From positions 1 through 64,000 of the forward strand of contig SYLG01000107.1 of the NCBI GenBank assembly GCA_005808665.1: DNA of 64,000 nucleotides, given 5' to 3'. Positions 56,550 to 64,000 of this stretch are shown here, in pieces. A program made the position numbers and the translations under genes. Each line of letters opens with the position of its first letter. Position 1 is the first letter of the stretch. The DNA comes from Planctomycetia bacterium (GTDB taxonomy: Bacteria > Planctomycetota > Planctomycetia > Gemmatales > Gemmataceae). The notes under the pieces were generated by a model. It was not told the origin of the DNA. It was given only the letters and a program-made list of their open reading frames with translations, and did no database searches.

Positions 56550-56930
56550 TTAACAAAACAAACCGTCCAGTTTGCGCGATGCAGGCCTTAAATACCAGGA
56601 ACAAGCCCCCAACCCCAACAAAACCAGGGGTGCAATCAATTCGAAAAGTTCATGGTTCAGAAAAATATGTGCCGCAGCGGCTCCGGTCAGGTTGAATAGA
56701 AACCCTGCATAGGCCCACTCTTTAAGGAGCTTCATTCCTGGAAGGAGAAGGGTAATGGCCCCAGCCAGTTTCCAAAAACCAAGGATTTTGGCAAAATACA
56801 GAGGCAATCCAAGTGAGGAAAATTGGTTGATTGTCTCCTCTCCGCCCCAAAAATGGAAAATACCTCCCATAAACATGGCAAAACAGAATAACCCGGTGGC
56901 GACCCAATAGCCGATGGTTTTTATTTTCAT
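56550..56930 (-). CDS. DoxX-like membrane protein
   Basis: A 126-residue protein with four membrane segments (TIGYWVATGLFCFAMFMGGI, LGFWKLAGAITLLLPGM, AYAGFLFNLTGAAAAHIFL and LIAPLVLLGLGACSWYL), the size and layout of the DoxX-like family. DoxX proteins are linked to quinone chemistry or oxidative stress, which fits the neighbouring superoxide dismutase, but the two genes are separated by 91 bp and the link is an inference. Confidence 0.78.
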   Translation of the reverse strand: MKIKTIGYWVATGLFCFAMFMGGIFHFWGGEETINQFSSLGLPLYFAKILGFWKLAGAITLLLPGMKLLKEWAYAGFLFNLTGAAAAHIFLNHELFELIAPLVLLGLGACSWYLRPASRKLDGLFC

Positions 56931-57021
56931 GAATACAGATTACCCCTGAAAAGGATCAAGAGGAGGAATAAATCTCCCTCCCCTTATTTGGAAGGCTTGA
57001 AGGGGCACCAAGGGCTTTGCC

Positions 57022-57717
57022 TTAAGCAAAAAGTTCATCCGCCCTGGTCCAATTGACCACCTTCCACCAGGCAGCCAAATAATCTGCCCGCTTGTTTTGA
57101 TATTTGAGGTAATAGGCATGTTCCCAGACATCTATTCCCAGGATGGGAGTATGCCCTTTCATGAGGGGACTGTCCTGATTTGCCGTGGAATAGGCCGACA
57201 ATTTGCCCCCTTGATCCTTTACCAGCCATGTCCAACCACTGCCAAACCTGGTCATGCCATTTACGGTCATCAAGGCCTGGAGTTTTTCCAGGGAACCAAA
57301 TGTCGAAACAATGGCCTCCTTCAAATTGCCGGTTGGCCCATCGGAACCACCCGCCTTCATCATTTTCCAAAAATGGGTATGGTTGGAATGACCGCCACCA
57401 TTGTTGATTACGGCCTGTTTGATTGACGGAGGAACCTCTCCGATTTCCTTCAGGATCTGGTCAACCGGTTTGGCAAGCCAATCGGCTTTACCTGCAAATG
57501 CCTTGTTCAGGTTGTCCACATAGGCCTTATGGTGCCTTCCCCAATGGATTTCCATCGTTTTCGCATCGATAACGGGCTCAAGCGCATCAAAACCATAAGG
57601 CAAATTTGCCAGTTCAAAACCACCCGCCTGGGCGGCGAAAAGGGGTTGGGTGCCGGTTAATGCGGCAAAACCAAGTGCGGATGCCCCTTTGAGAAACGAT
57701 CTGCGATTGGGATTCAT
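57022..57717 (-). CDS. sodA: Superoxide dismutase, Mn-type, Tat-exported
   Basis: The protein has a Tat signal peptide (NRRSFLKGASALGFAALTG) in front of an Fe/Mn superoxide dismutase, so it acts outside the cytoplasm and removes superoxide there. Metal ligands by alignment with the E. coli enzyme are His58 (EIHWGRHH), His113 (GHSNHTHFW), Asp196 and His200 (GIDVWEHAYY). GGGH before the second ligand and Gln in STANQDSP favour the Mn type. Length (231 with leader) is normal. The promoter lies in 57718-57926, shared with the gene reading to the right. Confidence 0.93.
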   Translation of the reverse strand: MNPNRRSFLKGASALGFAALTGTQPLFAAQAGGFELANLPYGFDALEPVIDAKTMEIHWGRHHKAYVDNLNKAFAGKADWLAKPVDQILKEIGEVPPSIKQAVINNGGGHSNHTHFWKMMKAGGSDGPTGNLKEAIVSTFGSLEKLQALMTVNGMTRFGSGWTWLVKDQGGKLSAYSTANQDSPLMKGHTPILGIDVWEHAYYLKYQNKRADYLAAWWKVVNWTRADELFA

Positions 57718-57926
57718 GAAGTAGCTCCTGAAAAAAACGAATCGTTGAAGGAAGGTTGGTGATACCCCACAAAGCTAGGGTAGGGCCTGATTGGCGATTT
57801 TGCAGTCGGGATCGGTTCGGATTGGACATGGAACCTTACCCTTTACCACCCTACCCGGTTACGGCAAACTAAGGTGTACCCTCCGGACGATTCCCTGTAG
57901 AATGACAGCTTAGGAGAATACAAATC

Positions 57927-58490
57927 ATGGCTTCAAACAAAAACAACTGGCAAGATTTTGCAAAGGATCTGGGACTTTCCTTTGAGATTGATCCCAATGC
58001 TCCCGAATTGCCCCTGGAACCCGAGGTGGTGGTATTGGAACCCGTGGTTGCGGCCGAAGTGGTGGCTCCGCATGAATTGGACCCCCTGAAGGCCGGGACG
58101 GATGAATCTGGTGTGGAAACGATTAGCGGTCCCGATGGAATCGGGGAACCAGAGGATTCAGGGGAACCCAAGCGCCGAAGGCGGGTGCGAAAGCGCCGGG
58201 GCTCCCGGGAAGAACCTGAGGGAGGCAATTCCTCCGAAACCCCAGAGGAAACCCTTCCGGAGGATGGAGAGGGTTCCCAGGGCCGTGAGCTTGTCGGTGC
58301 GGTGGCTGGGACACCGGACAATGGTTTACAGGCTGCTTCCAGGGAAAATCCTGGCCGCCATCCCCGGCATCACCATCATGATGAAGAAATCCAGGAAGAC
58401 GAGGAACCATTTGTCCTCGAAGACCTTTCCAACCTGAGCCTGCCCAATTGGACCGAATTGATCGATTCCCTTTATCGACCTGATCGCTAG
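57927..58490 (+). CDS. Disordered acidic-basic protein of unknown function
   Basis: A 187-residue protein of low complexity: an acidic Glu/Pro/Val part, a strongly basic block (PKRRRRVRKRRGSR, residues ~82-95), another acidic part and a His run (RHPRHHHHDEE). The ordered-looking ends are NNWQDFAKDLGLSFEIDP at the start and LEDLSNLSLPNWTELIDSLY at the end. The C-terminal motif ending in W-x-E/D-x-I-x-x-L recurs, as far as I know, in planctomycete proteins without known function. Nucleic-acid binding by the basic block is conceivable but untested. GGAG lies before the ATG. Confidence 0.65.
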   Translation: MASNKNNWQDFAKDLGLSFEIDPNAPELPLEPEVVVLEPVVAAEVVAPHELDPLKAGTDESGVETISGPDGIGEPEDSGEPKRRRRVRKRRGSREEPEGGNSSETPEETLPEDGEGSQGRELVGAVAGTPDNGLQAASRENPGRHPRHHHHDEEIQEDEEPFVLEDLSNLSLPNWTELIDSLYRPDR

Positions 58491-58515
58491 GAAGGGTTCG
58501 CTTGATTTTACCAAA

Positions 58516-58551
58516 CATGGACCACTTGCCCTTGCAGGCAGGTGGTCCATT
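58516..58551. terminator. Strong bidirectional terminator-like hairpin
   Basis: TGGACCACTTGCC (58518-58530) pairs with GGCAGGTGGTCCA (58537-58549) with one G-T pair around a six-base loop, ending the converging genes 57927-58490 and 58550-59137. The second gene's stop falls within its last bases. Confidence 0.78.
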
Positions 58552-59137
58552 ACCATTTGGCCTTTGGGAAATCGAGGAAATTTTTCAAAAGGTTGGGACC
58601 TTCGGTGGTAAGGAAACTCTCTGGATGAAATTGTACCCCATGTAGGGGGAAAGCCTTGTGACGGACCCCCATGATTTCCCCCTCCTCTGTCCAGGCGGAA
58701 ATTTCGAAATCCGGGTTGTGAAATGTCTCTCGCCGGATGATGAGTGAGTGGTACCTGGTGGCGTCGAAAGGATGGGGAAGGCCAGCAAAGAGCCCTCGGC
58801 CATCGTGATGGATGGAGGAAACCTTGCCGTGCATGACACGGTTGTTCCGGACCACTTCCCCACCAAAATTGTGGCCAATACATTGGTGGCCAAGGCATAC
58901 ACCCAGAATGGGAACTTTTTGATAAAAGGCCATGAGGACCGCATTTGAAATACCGGCCTCTTTGGGCGTGCAAGGCCCCGGGGAAATCAGGATGCGATCA
59001 GGTTTCAGGTCCCGGATCGTTGCCAAATCAATCTTGTCATTCCGGTGGACCAAAATGTCAAGGGAATTGTCGATTTCACCGAACCTTTGGACAAGGTTGT
59101 AGGTGAAGGAATCATAGTTGTCGATAATGAGAATCAT
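58550..59137 (-). CDS. pabA: Glutamine amidotransferase of anthranilate or aminodeoxychorismate synthase
   Basis: A 195-residue class I glutaminase (TrpG/PabA type) that supplies ammonia to a chorismate-using synthase. It starts MILIIDNYDSFTYNLVQRFG, has the oxyanion region SPGPCTPKEAG, the nucleophile Cys81 in GVCLGHQ and the His-Glu pair in GVQFHPES. TrpG and PabA cannot be separated from sequence alone, and one protein may serve both trpE (35.5-37 kb) and folate synthesis. It lies 15 bp downstream of the isomerase gene. Confidence 0.87.
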   Translation of the reverse strand: MILIIDNYDSFTYNLVQRFGEIDNSLDILVHRNDKIDLATIRDLKPDRILISPGPCTPKEAGISNAVLMAFYQKVPILGVCLGHQCIGHNFGGEVVRNNRVMHGKVSSIHHDGRGLFAGLPHPFDATRYHSLIIRRETFHNPDFEISAWTEEGEIMGVRHKAFPLHGVQFHPESFLTTEGPNLLKNFLDFPKAKW

Positions 59138-59152
59138 TTCAGATCGTTTTCC

Positions 59153-60130
59153 TCAAACACCATGGGTTCCTGAAATGAGTCGTGCCAAGCGGCGGGCCCA
59201 AGGAACGGATTCTGCCGCAACCACTGTACGATCAAGTTGGGAGTCTTTTACCTCCACCGAGAGTGCCCCGGCATATCCGCTCCTTGCCAAGGCCCGGCCA
59301 AACGATTCCCAATCCACGGATCCTCGACCGGGTGACCGATATTCCACCGGGGCCTGCCCTTTCCCTAAACCTATCGGATTGAAAAGGCTCGCCCCACCGT
59401 CAAGTCGGGTGGTGACATCCCGCAAATGGATGTGCCATATGCGATCGGAAAAGGTTCGGACAAATTGGACGGGGTCCACCCCTTGCCAAACCAGATGGGC
59501 AGGATCCAGGGTAAAACCCAAGGCTTGGTGGCCATTCAAGGACTCAAGCAATCGTTCCGTGGTTGGAATGTCAAAAGCCATTTGTCCGGGGTGAATTTCA
59601 AGGGCAAAACGAATCCCACTCTCAAGGCAGGCATCCAAAACAGGCTGAAACCGGGAACCCACCCATCCAAATCCTTCCTCAACCTCATCATCTCCCACGG
59701 TCGGATAGGTCCAAAACCTTGACCAGATAGGAGATCCCGTAAACCCACTTACCAATCCAATCCCAAAGGACTCTGCGGATCGCAAAAGGGATTGAAATTC
59801 TGTTAGTGCCCTTTCCCTGACTCCTGATGCTTCGCCATCTCCATAAACATGGGGAGGAAGGATCTTGCGCGAATGGGGACCGATAGGATCACAAAGGACA
59901 GTGGTCAAACCGTGGGCGGCCACAATGGGGATATCGAGTTGGTGCCTTCCTAAAAGCTCCCTGGTGGATTCCAGGAATCCATCCCTTTTGGCGTGGCTAA
60001 CCAAATCCCAATGGCCTGGGCCAACAACCACCTCAAACCCATCATATCCCCAATCGGCACTGCTGGCGGCAAGGTCCGAAAGGGGTATATCACGAAAGGA
60101 ATTCGTGCAAAGCAGAACGGGATGGGACAT
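59153..60130 (-). CDS. Sugar phosphate isomerase/epimerase-like TIM barrel
   Basis: A xylose-isomerase-like TIM-barrel protein (325 residues). Likely metal-site acids and histidines are in YDGFEVVVGPGHWD, FALEIHPGQMAFD (Glu and His near residue 195), GFTLDPAHLVWQG and VWHIHLRD-like IWHIHLRDVTTR, ending with GALSVEVKDSQ (Glu near residue 290). Substrate unknown; sugar or inositol catabolism is typical. It shares the run of minus-strand genes with pabA. Confidence 0.85.
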   Translation of the reverse strand: MSHPVLLCTNSFRDIPLSDLAASSADWGYDGFEVVVGPGHWDLVSHAKRDGFLESTRELLGRHQLDIPIVAAHGLTTVLCDPIGPHSRKILPPHVYGDGEASGVRERALTEFQSLLRSAESFGIGLVSGFTGSPIWSRFWTYPTVGDDEVEEGFGWVGSRFQPVLDACLESGIRFALEIHPGQMAFDIPTTERLLESLNGHQALGFTLDPAHLVWQGVDPVQFVRTFSDRIWHIHLRDVTTRLDGGASLFNPIGLGKGQAPVEYRSPGRGSVDWESFGRALARSGYAGALSVEVKDSQLDRTVVAAESVPWARRLARLISGTHGV

Positions 60131-60187
60131 GCGGTTTCCCCTGGGGCCTAAAGCTCTGCCTCACTTGTTGGAAATCGGTTCAAGGCG

Positions 60188-61936
60188 TCAAGTGGTGGGG
60201 TTGGTCCCACCCAAAACGGAGAGGGAAATGGCCCCGGGTTTGGTTGTCAAAGGGGGACCCCCACCACATCCGCCTTCCATTACCCTATCCACGGGAGTCT
60301 GGTTTGGGGAAGAACCCGGTTTGTAATCGGGAACCACGACCGGTGCGAAAGCGGGATCATCCTCCTCATCCAGGTAAATGTCCTGGATTTCCACATCATC
60401 GGTCTTTTTCCGGAGTACCAGGTATATGCCGGTAAGAAAGCACCAAAAAAACGAATAACCCAAACCAATCATGGGTAATACGGCCAAATAGAGCCACCCC
60501 GATGCAAGGAAGGCACCCGTTCTTTGATTGGCAGTCAGGGACTGGCGATATTGTTCAAGCAATTGGGGGTTGACTGACCCGTTTGCTACAATTGGATTTC
60601 CGCCTATTTGGGCACCTTCAAGGAGTAAGGTTCGCCAACCAAATGTGGTGGGAGCATAAACGAACAGGAACTCGGGGGATCGGCCCACCGCAACAACCCC
60701 GGGAGTTTGTGAAACCCCCCATTTGGCCAGGTAAACCCCAACCGAGGCGATCCAACAAACAAGGATTAACAAAATCGCACTATAGGCAGTGCAAAAGAGT
60801 CCGGCACCTAGGGCAAACCACCCCTTTTGACCCAGGTAACTATACGGTTTGGTGGTGGCGGCAAAAGCATCATCCGAGTCGACGGAAATCGCAACGGTCA
60901 TGATGGGCCACCCAAGAAGTCCGAAGGAAATCACGGTCAAGGCCAGACCCGACACCAACATCACCACCCAGCCCAACCCGCTGAAAAGGATGTCACCGAC
61001 CCAGGGAATCATGTGAAAGAAACCAAATACGACCATTCCAAGGAGAATAACTCCCCCCGGAACCAAGGGTAACCAGGGAGCAATGAGGTAGTTTTCCCGC
61101 CGAGCCTTTACATAGGCAAATGCCTTGGGAATACCAATGGTCTGTTTGCGGGTGAATTCCAGGGCCGCGATCCGGCTAATCATCCCGCCTATCAAGGTCC
61201 AGACACAAACGACACAGCCCAAAAGGACCAGGAAAAAGAGGCGTTGTCCCGGGGAAGCATTGGGATGGATCAGGTAATAAAGCGGCAGGAATATCTTGCA
61301 CAGGGGCTCCAAGGCGAATGAAACCTCTGAAAGGACAAGTTGCGAAAACCTCTCCACTACTCCGCCAGGCCCCGGCCCTCCCAAGGCCAGCACAGGGTTC
61401 GGACCACGATCTTCCGACCAAAGACACGATGCCAAACGGTTGGAAGGTTTTGCCCGGCCTAATTGTTTGGCAATGATTTTGGCTCGTTCCAGGGAAATGC
61501 CTTCCAGAGGAAGGCTCAATCTGGCCTGTGCCTCTTTCAGTTGTAAAGATGAGGAGGGGTCAAAAGGCTTACCGTCCTCCAATCCTGAGGAGAGGGCAAG
61601 ATATTCTTGTTCGGATTGGGCCAAATCGGCTAACCCTAAAACCGAATGAGGCCCCGTTCCACCAATCCCGGCAACCTCATGCCACAGGTTCCACCTGGTT
61701 ATTTCCCGTTTATAGGCATCCCACGGCTCGGTTTGTTCGCCTTTGACAAAAACGGGGGGCGGAGCACCGGGAGCAAACAGAGCGACAAGGGCCACTACCA
61801 GTCCATTGGCGGCAAGGACCCCGAGGATGGCAATCCCGATTTTCTTGATGCTAAGGCCAAGGTGGAGGCCCTGGGAAAGGTAGCCAATGATGCTCCAACC
61901 GGGATAGGTCCCAGGTGATTCTTGTTTGCTATTCAT
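60188..61936 (-). CDS. Large multi-pass membrane protein, planctomycete type
   Basis: A protein of about 582 residues with an N-terminal membrane segment (IGIAILGVLAANGLVVALVAL), a soluble part of ~160 residues and at least six more segments (for example LFFLVLLGCVVCVWTLIGG and GGVILLGMVVFGFFHMIPWV), then a cytoplasmic tail rich in Asp/Pro ending in a GGCGGG stretch. It resembles a membrane family common in planctomycetes whose role is unknown; I recognise it only by layout. ATG 61936 was chosen because the frame to 61984 adds unlikely sequence. Confidence 0.72.
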   Translation of the reverse strand: MNSKQESPGTYPGWSIIGYLSQGLHLGLSIKKIGIAILGVLAANGLVVALVALFAPGAPPPVFVKGEQTEPWDAYKREITRWNLWHEVAGIGGTGPHSVLGLADLAQSEQEYLALSSGLEDGKPFDPSSSLQLKEAQARLSLPLEGISLERAKIIAKQLGRAKPSNRLASCLWSEDRGPNPVLALGGPGPGGVVERFSQLVLSEVSFALEPLCKIFLPLYYLIHPNASPGQRLFFLVLLGCVVCVWTLIGGMISRIAALEFTRKQTIGIPKAFAYVKARRENYLIAPWLPLVPGGVILLGMVVFGFFHMIPWVGDILFSGLGWVVMLVSGLALTVISFGLLGWPIMTVAISVDSDDAFAATTKPYSYLGQKGWFALGAGLFCTAYSAILLILVCWIASVGVYLAKWGVSQTPGVVAVGRSPEFLFVYAPTTFGWRTLLLEGAQIGGNPIVANGSVNPQLLEQYRQSLTANQRTGAFLASGWLYLAVLPMIGLGYSFFWCFLTGIYLVLRKKTDDVEIQDIYLDEEDDPAFAPVVVPDYKPGSSPNQTPVDRVMEGGCGGGPPLTTKPGAISLSVLGGTNPTT

Positions 61937-62053
61937 GATCCCAAGCTTCTTTCCGTGCAGTCGTGCAAAAATCCTTCTCCACAATGGTTATTATGGCAGG
62001 ATAAGCCAAGGGTGGTAGGATCCGGGGTTGGGATTTGTAGTACAAAAAACTCA

Positions 62054-62129
62054 GCCCGGTCATCAGGGGTTAGCCTAATGACCGGGCCGGGGAGCGTTGC
62101 GGTTTCGCGTCAGGGGTGACGAAACCGCA
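62054..62129. terminator. Two tandem hairpins behind the BBP7 gene
   Basis: GCCCGGTCAT (62054-62063) pairs with ATGACCGGGC (62078-62087), and TGCGGTTTCG (62098-62107) pairs with CGAAACCGCA (62120-62129). Both stems are perfect and lie 15-90 bases behind the BBP7 stop (minus strand), so they probably stop or stabilise its transcript. Confidence 0.6.
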
Positions 62130-62143
62130 CGGTCGGGAGCTTG

Positions 62144-63391
62144 TTAAAACACAAAGGCAAATCCTGCGGTGAAGCCATCCAGGAGACGGAAGGTGGATTT
62201 GAAATCGGGATTGACACCCATCCAGTCGAAGGAAACAGGTACCGGGCTTGAGATGGTGTTGAAGAACATCATCACATCATAACCCACCCGAAGTTCGACT
62301 CCTTCAAAGGGATACCAGTTGAGCCCCAGGTTTGCCTGAAGTTCTGGAACAAAGGTGTACTGCTTGCGGCTTCGTTTGCTGGAGGGAGTCAGGTTTTTGG
62401 TGGTGAATTCATACTTGGCACGGGAGTTGACAATATCCACCATGGCGGCGGCCCGCATATCAAGAAAACCAGCAAAACCACGGCCCCAATACCACTCTTG
62501 CTGAACACCCGCAAAGAGCCCATAAAGACGGTTGGAAACGATATTGGTGTAAAGGGCACTATCGTATTCCCCGGAGTCACCCTGGATGTTAACATCCGTT
62601 GTGGTCCAGGCAAACCGTTCCCAGAACCATGCTGCCCGGGGGCCAACCACCGAGGAGACCCGATAGTTTTCGGTCTCGTAGATGGGCCTGCGGTAGGTAG
62701 CCTCAAGCTGTTGGAATTTCTGGGTAAACTTGAGGGTCATCAATTCCGCACCATTCCAGATACCGTAGGCGGTGCCATAGGCAAGCCCCGGCCCAGGAGA
62801 TGAAGTGGCGGGTGGGTTATCGACTTCGCCAGAAATGTTCCGCACATCGTCCAAGGGACCGGCAAAGTTATTGGGAAAATTGTAAACCGGCGCATAGAGG
62901 TAGCTATTCGCCAGGTTGGAACCAAACTGGAGGTTGGGAGGCACAAAAGACGACCCCCCGGTGTAGGAGGTTGGTGCCATATAGAGAAAATCGACGGTAA
63001 AACTGGATGAATCCTCAAACTTCCATCCTGCTTCAAACTTGAAGCCGGGCGAATAGCTGGAGGGACCGCTGACTTGATTGGTGTTCAGGGCTTCCACCCC
63101 GCTTCCCTGGAAAGATCCTGGAAAACCGGCTGGGTTAGCAGCCGTTGCCGTTGCCGCTCCTGTGGTGTCGTAGAATCCACGGACCGCAAGGGTTTCATTT
63201 CCCATGGGATTCGTCTGGCGATACATCAGGTAACTGCCACCAATAAAAAACCCGCTATCGGGTCTCGTATGGTAAAGGGGCAGGGGCAACTGGAAATCGG
63301 GCGGTGCCGCATCCTCGCCCCGGGTTGCACCGGACAATGCCAGTGTCAGCCATCCCAGGATTCCAAGGCTCCTGGTCAATTGGTTTTTCAT
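62144..63391 (-). CDS. BBP7 family outer-membrane beta-barrel protein
   Basis: A 415-residue exported protein with a signal peptide (MKNQLTRSLGILGWLTLALSG) and a beta-barrel-like mature part rich in aromatic residues: the family start SGFFIGGSYLMYRQTNPMGN, the middle TLKFTQKFQQLEATYRRPIY and the end VELRVGYDVMMFFNTISSP then GFTAGFAFVF with a terminal Phe, typical of outer-membrane barrels. BBP7 proteins are a planctomycete family thought to be surface barrels. GGAGGAGTCAGGGAG lies before the ATG. The two hairpins downstream mark a separate transcript. Confidence 0.87.
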   Translation of the reverse strand: MKNQLTRSLGILGWLTLALSGATRGEDAAPPDFQLPLPLYHTRPDSGFFIGGSYLMYRQTNPMGNETLAVRGFYDTTGAATATAANPAGFPGSFQGSGVEALNTNQVSGPSSYSPGFKFEAGWKFEDSSSFTVDFLYMAPTSYTGGSSFVPPNLQFGSNLANSYLYAPVYNFPNNFAGPLDDVRNISGEVDNPPATSSPGPGLAYGTAYGIWNGAELMTLKFTQKFQQLEATYRRPIYETENYRVSSVVGPRAAWFWERFAWTTTDVNIQGDSGEYDSALYTNIVSNRLYGLFAGVQQEWYWGRGFAGFLDMRAAAMVDIVNSRAKYEFTTKNLTPSSKRSRKQYTFVPELQANLGLNWYPFEGVELRVGYDVMMFFNTISSPVPVSFDWMGVNPDFKSTFRLLDGFTAGFAFVF

Positions 63392-63648
63392 CTCCCTGAC
63401 TCCTCCCTTACCCTGAACAATTGGTGTGCCAGTCCAAATCCCCCCGGACGACCGGCCAATACCCATCTGTTTTCCGCAAACGCTCCGTTGCGGCGTCCAA
63501 GATGTGGGCTTATCTCATGGATAAAATCACCCAACTCTTAGGGTCACACCGTATCTATCGGCACTTTCCATGGAAAACTCCTAAAAATTCCTTCGATCCG
63601 CACAAACCTTTTTTTCGGAAAATCCGGCAAGACAGGAAGAATAATCAA

Positions 63649-64000
63649 ATGGGGCAACATCGCAATCATCCCAATATCTCCAATATTCCCAAATCAACAG
63701 ATACTGGCCGACCTTTAGGGGCCCACCATTCCATTGCCGGGGGATTGATCCAAGCCGTATTCCTGGCAAAAAGCTATAGGTCCACCGCCTTGCAAATCTT
63801 CAGCAAAAACGCCAACCAGTGGTCAGGCAAGGCCATTTCGGACGCCGAGGCCCGCCTTTTTCGGGAAGGTGTAACCGAGGCGGGGCTTCGCTTTGTCGTT
63901 TCCCACGACTCCTACCTGATTAATTTGGGTTCTGCCAAGGAGGACCTGTTTGAAAAATCTGTTCATGCTTTTGTGGATGAGTTGCAAAGGGCGGAGTTAT
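63649..64000 (+). CDS. nfo: Deoxyribonuclease IV, 5' part, cut by window end
   Basis: The first 117 codons of endonuclease IV, which cleaves DNA at abasic sites during base excision repair. The start is ATG 63649, preceded by AGGAAGA. Family motifs visible are LGAHHSIAGGLIQAV (metal-site His), LQIFSKNANQWSGK, VVSHDSYLINLGS and VHAFVDELQRA. The frame is open to the window end, so the rest lies outside. The ~25 residues before LGAHHS are not conserved. Confidence 0.87.
   Translation, partial: MGQHRNHPNISNIPKSTDTGRPLGAHHSIAGGLIQAVFLAKSYRSTALQIFSKNANQWSGKAISDAEARLFREGVTEAGLRFVVSHDSYLINLGSAKEDLFEKSVHAFVDELQRAEL

Noticed and set aside
1-64000. CRISPR arrays, rRNA operons, insertion sequences and prophage
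   Set aside because: I found no regularly spaced repeats, no rRNA sequence, no intact transposase and no phage structural genes; only the ~100 bp repeat pair is evident.

Overview
The window looks like a chromosomal segment of a planctomycete, probably a Gemmatales/Gemmataceae-like bacterium with roughly balanced base composition. The pointers are a BBP7-type outer-membrane beta-barrel protein near the right edge, an export leader with the planctomycete LEDR motif in front of an Rhs protein relic, a bacterial XPB helicase with its helicase-associated partner, a betaine-lipid (btaA-btaB) operon, a MoxR/DUF58/DUF4129 operon and many esterase, TolB-like and Gfo/Idh/MocA-type proteins typical of that phylum. 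The placement is inferred from gene content; no rRNA is present.

Layout. 1-900 is a gene relic plus a short repeat. 0.9-8.7 kb holds a glycosidase-like exported protein, dapA, a HAD-like protein, an acyltransferase and the btaAB betaine-lipid genes. 8.9-16 kb holds small exported or lipoproteins, an esterase coupled to gluQ, a sugar epimerase, a methyltransferase and a TlpA-type thioredoxin gene whose two active-site cysteine positions are both TGA, with a hairpin just downstream: a strong selenoprotein (UxxU) candidate. 16-20.4 kb has feoA-feoB with a Cys-rich partner, pyrF and a DJ-1-like protein lacking the catalytic Cys. 20.5-25.1 kb is a three-gene XPB helicase cassette followed by tRNA-Glu. 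25.1-28.1 kb is a decaying Rhs/polymorphic-toxin locus: an exported N-terminus, a large internal loss, an Rhs core with an in-frame amber codon, a type-37-like toxin tip and an intact Zn-binding immunity-like gene. 28.4-35.3 kb carries assorted plus-strand metabolic genes and tRNA-His and tRNA-Ser.

35.5-53.5 kb is one long minus-strand run: trmL, an unknown small gene, a Nudix hydrolase, then tkt-rpiA-pgl-rpe-glk (pentose phosphate pathway and glucose entry), a GH63-type glucosidase, the DUF4129-DUF4350-MoxR-DUF58 group with two membrane proteins, and trpE. 53.5-56.5 kb has ftsK followed by an orphan toxin tip with an immunity-like gene and a second copy of the ~100 bp repeat. 56.5-64 kb has a DoxX-like protein, a Tat-exported Mn-type superoxide dismutase, a disordered planctomycete protein, an anthranilate/aminodeoxychorismate synthase glutaminase, a TIM-barrel isomerase, a large membrane protein, the BBP7 porin-like protein and the start of endonuclease IV (nfo), cut by the window edge.

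The most interesting points are the double-UGA thioredoxin with a SECIS-like hairpin (14.85-16.08 kb), the two toxin-immunity cassettes in different states of decay with shared repeat debris, and the XPB cassette whose tiny middle gene resembles the C-terminus of its large neighbour.
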